Shown here: piece after piece, positions 51,040-64,000 of the stretch
Layout: each line of letters starts with the position of its first letter
How positions within the stretch are numbered: position 1 is the first letter of the stretch
DNA from: Elmis aenea
Taxonomy: Eukaryota > Arthropoda > Insecta > Coleoptera > Elmidae
Assembly: GCA_947652605.1 (NCBI GenBank)
Contig: OX393579.1
Span: 39,624,970-39,688,969, forward strand
Reading direction: 5' to 3'
Length of the DNA stretch: 64,000 nt
Translations under genes and position numbers: made by a program
Notes under the pieces: model-generated
The model's database searches: none
What the model saw: the letters and a program-made list of their open reading frames with translations, nothing else
Told to the model about the DNA's origin: nothing

Positions 51040-51700
51040 CAATGATCCAGCAACCATAACATACGACCACCTGTCAAATAGCCGCCATTCCGCACAGTAC
51101 AAACCGACCGAAAACGCAACAAACCATCAAATTCAACCAACGACTACATCCAAAAAAGACGTCGCCGCATATGTCTCCACATCTATATCGACTCAAAATT
51201 GAACAAGGAACCCAAAAATACCAACAAAAAGGCGATCGGACAAGGTTTAGCAATGCGGCGGTATAACACATAATTACCAGTTTTAGTAAATGGATATGTC
51301 TAAGAACTGGCATGACTAACTTCATTCATGTTTCTATTTATTGGCCATTGCAGTATCAGCATCGGAATAAAGCTACCCCTGCCAGTTCTATGGCCAACTT
51401 TATTCATACTTCGCTCTGGTACAAGTAGCAGAGCAGATTATGATTTAAGCTGGCGATGCCAATTCTTAGGCTTATCTATCTGTGAGATAATTCTAGGATG
51501 TAATTACTACCCTCAATTGATTTTATATGAAAGTTACCTAACCTGTGTAGCAAACCATTGTATGTTCATAAACTAGTACGTAAATAATCTAAAGTGTAAA
51601 ATAAAACATAAATAAAATGTAAATAATATAACAGAAAGAATTTCAGGAATGATATTAAATGTGTGATAGAGTATTTAAGGCAATACTGTAAGTAGCAATA
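51040..51700. other. Unrecognised segment of mixed composition
   Basis: Short stop-free runs on both strands (for example 51017-51202) lack recognisable motifs or splice sites. Possibly old mobile DNA. Confidence 0.3.
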
Positions 51701-51770
51701 ATTTTTATGATATACAGATTGTAACATAGCAAATATATAAAAAAATTATGACAAATTTAATTTATTGACA

Positions 51771-51776
51771 TATTAA
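51771..51776 (-). terminator. RTCB: Poly(A) signal of RTCB
   Basis: AATAAA on the minus strand (TTTATT at 51771-51776) lies about 150 nt beyond the RTCB stop. The SLC6 signal at 48651-48660 converges on it, so the intergenic region between them is about 3.1 kb. Confidence 0.45.
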
Positions 51777-51926
51777 TTTATGTACATGGAAATTATATCT
51801 ATAAATAAAAATTAATTGTTACATAAAAATTATAGGTAATATTATTTCATAAAATCCACAAAGTAGTATACATGCACTTCACATAACAATAAACATCCAT
51901 TTAACATTCCATCATTTTCAAGATCT

Positions 51927-58618
<6,692 letters not shown>

Positions 58619-59085
58619 GTTTACGGTTGTTTGTGCAACACTTTATATATGCAAACGTTATCCTTTAAAAATTAAATATGTGACAATAAAAGAGGTAATT
58701 TTTATATATTAAGTAACGTTTTTCAAACGTAACTACTTAATAATTGCAGTAATCAACAAAAGTTAGGTTAGGAATAAAATGCCACTAATTAATTGTGCCT
58801 AAACCTTAATAAAAAAAGCTCTATAGAAAAATTAATAATTTACTTGAACTAATTTACACTCAGATTTTGCTTTGGATGTAAATGCCTATAATAATAACTA
58901 AGTTTGAAGAATACCTTAAGCGGTACAGCTGTCAGTCACAATATTCTTGAACTTCTTGCTGAAAATATAAAATTAGATCTAAAGTAACATGTGTAGGCCA
59001 AATGTACTCAAATTAATCAGTGGTGTAGTAGACGAACATAGAAGAAGGTAGACGAGTGGTATTGACAAATAAATATTTGTCTTTT
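58619..59085. other. RTCB upstream region
   Basis: It must contain the RTCB promoter. No positioned TATA/initiator pair could be supported. Confidence 0.4.
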
Positions 59086-59088
59086 ATT

Positions 59089-59583
59089 GTTTACCGTACT
59101 GTATTATACGACAATAGGCGAAGTTAGGTTAGAAACAATCACGGTTCTACCGCTTGCGTCTTACATTCAACCGCTGTTTTCGAGTAACCACAAATCCACC
59201 GGTGAATGACGTCATCAATCAACCGGTTGAACTTTGGTGCAATGTAAGACACACGGTAACCATGGGAATTATTTTTTTTTACTACTCGGATTCGGATACA
59301 TCTAGTACCTAGTGATTGTTTCTAACCTAACTTCGCCTATTGTCGTATAATACAGTACGGAGTACGGTAAACAATAATGGCTGCTACCCCTTCCACAAAA
59401 ACACCGGCTTCAAGTTCGGTGGATTAAATGGCCGCCGATGGCACCAAAAACTCCCCACCGGTGTAATACAAGACAGACGCGATGTTCCCACCACACTTCA
59501 ACCGGTTGAATGTAAGACAGTTTTTGACTGTTTTGATGGCACCGGTGCCATCGCCGGTGTAATATAAGACACACGGTAGCTAT
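59089..59583. repeat. Mosaic repeat with inverted arms and ACCGGT words
   Basis: 59095-59144 and 59313-59376 are inverted copies (TAACCTAACTTCGCCTATTG), the right one with a 7-bp duplication (GGAGTAC). Direct copies of TAAGACACACGGTA occur at 59257 and 59567. An inverted version lies near 59149. ACCGGT/CCGGTTGA palindromes are frequent. Confidence 0.6.
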
Positions 59584-59599
59584 GTTCTGTGGATACATT

Positions 59600-60140
59600 A
59601 TGCAACGTTTGCCACAGCATTGAGCTTTTATATTTGCCATGTATTTTTAAATAATTCATGTATCGAGTAAATAATTATTATTATAATAAACACTTTTTTT
59701 TCTGACACCCAATCTTGCAACCGTGACAATAAAATAGTCACTTTGAGATGTAAAAATAAATACTGGAAATTTGATATGGAATTTTTTTTACTTGAAATAG
59801 ATTTACCACAAATCCGAATGAATTTGTTTCACTGACAGGAAAGGCATATAACAAAAAAGTTTAAATATATAATATATTTCAGTATTTACATAAAATGTTC
59901 ACGCTCATCTTAGCTTAAAAGTTTTACAACACATTCATTAAGAAAGATTATAAAATGCTTATATCAGTCTCAAAAACAAATGATTGAAAATGAGTTTTAA
60001 CTCTCAATTAAATCAGCAACTCTGAAATGATTAAAGAGGTAAGAGTTAAAAGACTATTAATTGTCTTTTTAAAACCATTGTTAATAAAAATAAACACTCT
60101 GCATGCCAGTAGATTTGTTTCTCGGTAGTACTTTAGGCTA
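59600..60140. other. Region 3' of APC7
   Basis: Contains the APC7 3' UTR; I could not identify a convincing minus-strand AATAAA. Confidence 0.4.
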
Positions 60141-60145
60141 ATAAA

Positions 60146-60359
60146 CTAATCAAAAGCAATAAGATCATTGCCACTAGGCCATTGATCTGTATCGCTACCA
60201 GAATCAGGTTCATGATCTGAGGTTGCAGGAGCTTGTGAAGTATACGCAGACGATTCACTTCCAACAGAAACATAATAACTAGAGTCTAACTTAACAGATG
60301 ATGGCGACTTTCCAAGATTATTTAATCCTTCTAAAGCTCGCTGGTTGTTCGGATCAATT
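60146..60359 (-). CDS. ANAPC7: APC7 last exon (acidic tail, stop)
   Basis: It completes the final TPR (IDPNNQRALEGLNNLG), then a Ser-rich, acidic tail ending NDLIAFD and TAG at 60148-60146. Confidence 0.92.
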
Positions 60360-63300
60360 CTAAACAAAATAATATACAAATTTTTATGTAACAAATATGA
60401 AAGTAAAAACAAACCTTAGGGCAATATGATAGTGTTCGAAGGCTTCATTATCTTTTTGAAGTTTAACGAAACAATCGCCAACAACTTGATGCAAACGTGA
60501 CGATGAACGATGTTCTGCGTGACGCATCAAGTACCCAACAGCTTCCTCATGAAATCCTTCTTGATCTAAGTGTTCAATTAATAACCAAACAGCAGGCGAA
60601 TAACCGGGGTCATTAGCAATTGATCTTTCTAATAGACTTCTGGCCCGAGCTACATTCATCGGATCTTTTATTAATACTGATGCATAAAGCTAGAAAAAAG
60701 TATTTGTTATAAAATAACAATAGGGGCTGTAGGGCTGCAGTCCCTCCAGATTTAAATAAAATTATGCATGTTTAAAACTTGTTAACATTTTAAGTAAAAA
60801 ACATAATTTTTTCGTTTGTACTACAGCAGCACTAGATAATTTACATTTTATAACAAAGGCTGTCTAATAAAATTAATACACAAGCTGAATTTTTCGCAAC
60901 CCCACAGCGCCATCATACTGTATACGAAGTGGGAAGTAGACAAGGAGTGCGGGTAACACCTGACATACAGGGTGATTGAAATTCAAGTTTAAGCAAGGGG
61001 ATCTCGCTTATTATAATAGCTAGGGTATGGGTTTAAATTCGGCAAAGTTGCTAAATTTCGTGCTCAATAATATTCCAAAGAGAAATTCCAAATATCTCAA
61101 ACGGTATCTGAGAAAAGTAGGAAAAACCGGAAAATACGATTTTTGAAAATTGTCTATAACTCTTTCGGAGTTTTAAATATTTCATATGTGTAAAATCATT
61201 GCTGAAACAACTTTATAAGCCGAATCGGATGGTGGTCACAAATTTTTCCCAGATCGATTTGTTTTTGTTTTATGATAACCAACTTTAGTTTTTCTTATGG
61301 GCGCAATTTTTGCTATTTACATAATCAAATAGCATTTATTTTTCTAAATTCATTGATGGATCACACATGGTATTTTACTTCTTTATTCATTGCCAAATTT
61401 AAAAAAAAGGTTTTGAACAATAAGCATTATAAATCAGGTAGGCCGGTCGTTGTAGTTTATGTTATTTCCATGACAACCAATCAACAAACTAAAAGATTTG
61501 AAAGTCCATTACTTGTCATATTAATAAATTCGTAAAAATGAATTTCAATAACGAAGAAAAATGCAATATGAGGCGAATTTTTTATTCATTGAATAGGAAT
61601 TCTACATTGTCAAGCCGAAGATATGCAGAAACATATCCAGAAAGAAGACAACATATTTTTGTATGTTGGACAGAAATTTAAGAAAATATGGGGCTTTTGC
61701 CAAAATTATGGCAGAAAGGTTTCAGATGACAATAAAAAAAAACACTTTTATTACAAACATATCCGGGAAAAACTACATTAAGGTCAACTCACACCGGCGC
61801 AATTTCGAAGCGGGCGCGGCGCGGTCGCTGTCACGATAATTAGTAACCTGGTTACGTAAGTAAATAAACATGGTTACCAATTATCGTGACCGCGACTGCA
61901 CCGCGCCCGCTTCGAAATCGCGCCGGTGTGTGGGAACCTTTAAACAGAATTTTAAGTAAACTTGTATAAAGCATGTGATAACGTATAACAAAACTTAAAA
62001 GAACGGTACAAAAAATTCGCCTCATATTGCGTTTTTCTTCGTTATTAAAGTTCATTTTTACTAATCTATTATGACGACAAGTAACGGACTTTCAAAACTT
62101 TTAGTTTGTTGAATGGTTGTCATGGAAACAACATAAACTACAATGACCGGCCTACCTGATTTATAATGGTTATTGTTTAAAACCCTTTTTTTTAAATATG
62201 ACAATGAATAAAGAAGTAAAATACCATGTGTAGTAAATTAATGGATTCAGAAAAATAAATCCTCTTTGATTATGTAAATAGCAAAAATTGCGCCCATAAG
62301 AAAAAACAAAGTTGGTGATCATAAAACAAAAACGAATCGATGTGGGAAAAATTTGTTACCACCATCTGATTCGGCTTAAAAAGTTGCTTCGGCAGTGTTC
62401 ATACACATTTGAAATATTTCAAACTCCAAAGGAGTTAATAGATGATTTTCAAAAATTGTTTTTCCTAATTTTCTCGGATACCGTTAGAGATAATTCCAAT
62501 TTCTCTTTGGATTATTAATAAGCACCAAATTTAACAACTTTGCCAAATTTAAACCTATACTCTAGCTCAGTGATTCCCAAAGTGGTCTATATCGACCCCC
62601 AGGGGTCGACGACGACCTGCAAGGGGTCCATGTCAGCGAAAAAAAATTGGGGGTCCATGAAATGAAAATGGGGGTCAACGATAATGGATCTCATATAAGC
62701 AGGTCGTGACTTTAATTTTGGTATTCCATGAATGGAATAATCCACATACACAGATAGTACCTATTTACTTACATAATACTACCTTATAATATAAAGACAT
62801 ATAACTAACTATCTACATAAATTATAAAAGTACCTATGAAGTAAAAAAATTTTAAAACATAAATGTTCATGAAACGTGATGAAGAATTATATTAAAATTT
62901 AAGTTATTAGGTATATTTTCTGATATCTGAAACTGCTTAAAAATTATTATAAACTAGCAGTTGCCCGCAGGTCCGCCCGCGTACGTTTTTATTTTCTCTG
63001 CGTGTTCGTTTTTATTTTGTAAAAACAAAAGTAGATGAATTTGCAAACAATCAATATCAGGTAAGCAGGGGGTCTACCCAAAACCGAAAAACATGGCAAG
63101 TGGTCTACAAGACAAAAAAGTTTGGGGTCCTCTGCCTCTAGCTATTATAATAAGCGAGATCCCCATACTTAAACTCAAATTTTAATCCCCCTGTATATGC
63201 CATCGAGGCCGGTTATGAGCTAACGAGCTAAAATATTATTATTTCTACTGTTTTAATTTCTGTTGTTTTCAAAAATTTTATAGTAATTTATTGAATGTAA

Positions 63301-64000
63301 ATGAATCAAAATGATCGTACAAAAATGCAATTAATGGTATATTTTTACATGTAATGTGATTTTTTAACCCCCGTCCATAACGAAAATTTTGGTTATATGG
63401 TGTAATTATGTGTAATTAATTCGGTGTGAAATTTTTAATGCGTAATTTTTTTTTTTGTAAAATTTTCCTTGTGTAGTTTTTATTACGTGTAATTTCTTTC
63501 TTGTGTAATTTTTACTGCATAATTTTATTACATGTCATTTTTTTCTTCTACATTATCTACACTGACAATACAAAACAGGAACATTAAAAAAAATCACTAT
63601 TATTTTACTTACTGTAAGTGCGGCTGGGCTCTGGTTAAGCTGTTTACAAGCATTATTGGCAACAGTTGTAGCCTCTCGCAATCGATTCATAGCAAGATAA
63701 CAATGAACCAAACCCTTATGCGCATCGAATCTGTAACATACATGAATAAAATTATTAATTTATTAGCTTAATAGAAATTGGGACAAACCTGTGCGAACTA
63801 TATCCTACGGCTTCTCTATAGTGCATTAAAGCCTCTTGATATTTATTTATTTGCATAAATGTGGAAGATTTTAGTAGCAGAGCATCTACATTACGTTTGT
63901 TGAGCATTAAGGCTTGTTGTCCGTAACATGCTGCTCTATCGTACTTTTTATTAGCATACATATGGTATCCAAATACAACCCAATATTCACACGGCCAAAG
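60146..64000 (-). CDS. ANAPC7: Anaphase-promoting complex subunit 7 (C-terminal part, window edge cuts the gene)
   Basis: APC7 is a tetratricopeptide-repeat scaffold of the APC/C ubiquitin ligase and acts in mitosis. The visible minus-strand exons are 64000-63789 (open at the window edge), 63730-63613, 60689-60415 and 60359-60146, together 272 residues. TPR helices are clear: YANKKYDRAACYGQQAL, LLLKSSTFMQINKYQEAL, FDAHKGLVHCYLAMNRLREA, ARARSLLERSI and GDCFVKLQKDNEAFEHY. The last TPR gives IDPNNQRALEGL and an acidic Ser/Asp tail follows (DHEPDSGSDTDQWPSGNDL), as in animal APC7. All phases agree. The N-terminal half (human APC7 is about 565 aa) lies beyond the window. A 2.9-kb intron between 60689 and 63613 holds a palindrome with two MITEs. 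Confidence 0.93.
60415..60689 (-). CDS. ANAPC7: APC7 exon
   Basis: It starts LYASVLIKDPMNVARARSLL and runs through two TPRs to HYHIALR; the last codon is split across the next 55-nt intron. Confidence 0.93.
61781..61939. mobile_element. 159-bp GC-rich MITE (AGGTYMMCWCACACCGGCGC)
   Basis: Inverted ends AGGTCAACTCACACCGGCGC and GCGCCGGTGTGTGGGAACCT are flanked by TTA on both sides (61778-61780 and 61940-61942). The internal CGCGGCGCGGTCGC region is far richer in GC than its surroundings. It is cleanly inserted in the palindrome; the empty site is seen near 20150. Confidence 0.88.
62568..63135. mobile_element. hAT-like element (CAGTGATTCCCAAAG) nested in the palindrome
   Basis: The left end CAGTGATTCCCAAAGTGG and degenerate right end AGTTTGGGGTCCTCTGC sit between perfect 8-bp duplications CTCTAGCT (62560-62567 and 63136-63143). 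The interior has GGGGGTC repeats and GTTGCCCGCAGGTCCGCCCG, a word typical of insect repeats. Confidence 0.85.
63400..63545. repeat. Imperfect TGTGTAATTTTT repeats
   Basis: About eight degenerate 12-25 bp units with GTGTAATT, GCGTAATT or ATGTCATT lie just downstream of an APC7 exon, in its intron. Confidence 0.6.
63613..63730 (-). CDS. ANAPC7: APC7 exon
   Basis: It encodes FDAHKGLVHCYLAMNRLREA through NQSPAALT. The acceptor GTTACAG and donor GTAAGT are canonical. It corresponds to the family segment FDCYEGLIECYL. Confidence 0.93.
63789..64000 (-). CDS. ANAPC7: APC7 exon (partial at window end)
   Basis: Seventy codons in frame from the window edge, starting LWPCEYWVVFGYHMYANKK, then two TPR helix pairs and YSSHR split over the donor GTTTGT at 63788. 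Confidence 0.92.

Larger units (their letters stand above)
60965..63196. mobile_element. DUF4817-type palindromic element, copy 3, with two nested MITEs
   Basis: The left end ACAGGGTGATTGAAATTCAA and right end near 63176-63195 (TTTTAATCCCCCTGTATA) are inverted relatives. The arms match 6125-7624. Within, 61538-61700 reads [20 protein letters not shown] followed by RRYAETYPERRQHIFV, the best-preserved coding relic. Without the two inserts it measures about 1.5 kb, equal to copy 1. It is located in an APC7 intron. Confidence 0.85.

Noticed and set aside
51017..51325. Overlapping open frames on both strands
   Set aside because: They start inside the scrambled duplication and lack motifs; not supportable as genes.
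58642..58651. TATATAAA on the minus strand upstream of RTCB
   Set aside because: It is only about 30 nt from the ATG, so transcription would start at the start codon; more likely chance in AT-rich DNA.

Overview
The window looks like a TE-rich, AT-rich insect nuclear genome, quite possibly a beetle, though the order is not proven. It has three spliced protein genes with canonical GT-AG introns, TCAGT-type initiators and very large introns. It also carries a dense load of insect-style repeats: jockey-like and RTE-like LINE fragments, hAT, TTA/TAA-target and TTAA-target MITEs, and many long palindromes bounded by ACAGGGTG...CACCCTGT.

Genes. (1) Plus strand, about 1887-48660: an SLC6-family Na+/Cl- coupled transporter of about 724 residues. 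Nine common exons (26896-48587) are joined to one of two alternative, homologous first exons, 1A (1913-2031) and 1B (8360-8448). (2) Minus strand, 58618-51927: RTCB, the tRNA-splicing ligase, complete in seven exons (506 aa) with every catalytic residue visible. It converges on the transporter. (3) Minus strand, from the window end to 60146: the C-terminal half of the anaphase-promoting complex subunit APC7, four exons ending in an acidic tail. RTCB and APC7 lie head to tail, about 1.5 kb apart. The three genes have no evident functional link: membrane transport, tRNA/XBP1-type RNA ligation, and cell-cycle ubiquitination.

Layout. 1-1880: upstream region with palindrome debris and a near-perfect 140-bp hairpin MITE. 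1887-26895: the two first exons and an intron system filled with palindromes, a jockey-like LINE 3' end, hAT MITEs, a minisatellite and a DDE-transposase relic. 26896-48587: common transporter exons, with introns holding nested MITEs, an RTE-like LINE relic and more palindromes. 48588-51926: convergent intergenic space with a foldback and a scrambled duplication. 51927-58618: RTCB, whose 4-kb intron 6 holds a 1.24-kb palindrome and a TTAA MITE. 58619-60145: intergenic, with a mosaic repeat. 60146-64000: APC7, whose 2.9-kb intron holds a palindrome carrying two nested MITEs.

The most unusual material is of two kinds. First is the pair of duplicated promoter/first-exon units of the SLC6 gene, together with non-canonical residues at both of its sodium sites. 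Second is a group of long palindromic elements that differ in sequence but share an ordered set of internal blocks. One of these families consists of two copies of the 5' end of a DUF4817-type transposon ORF joined head to head.
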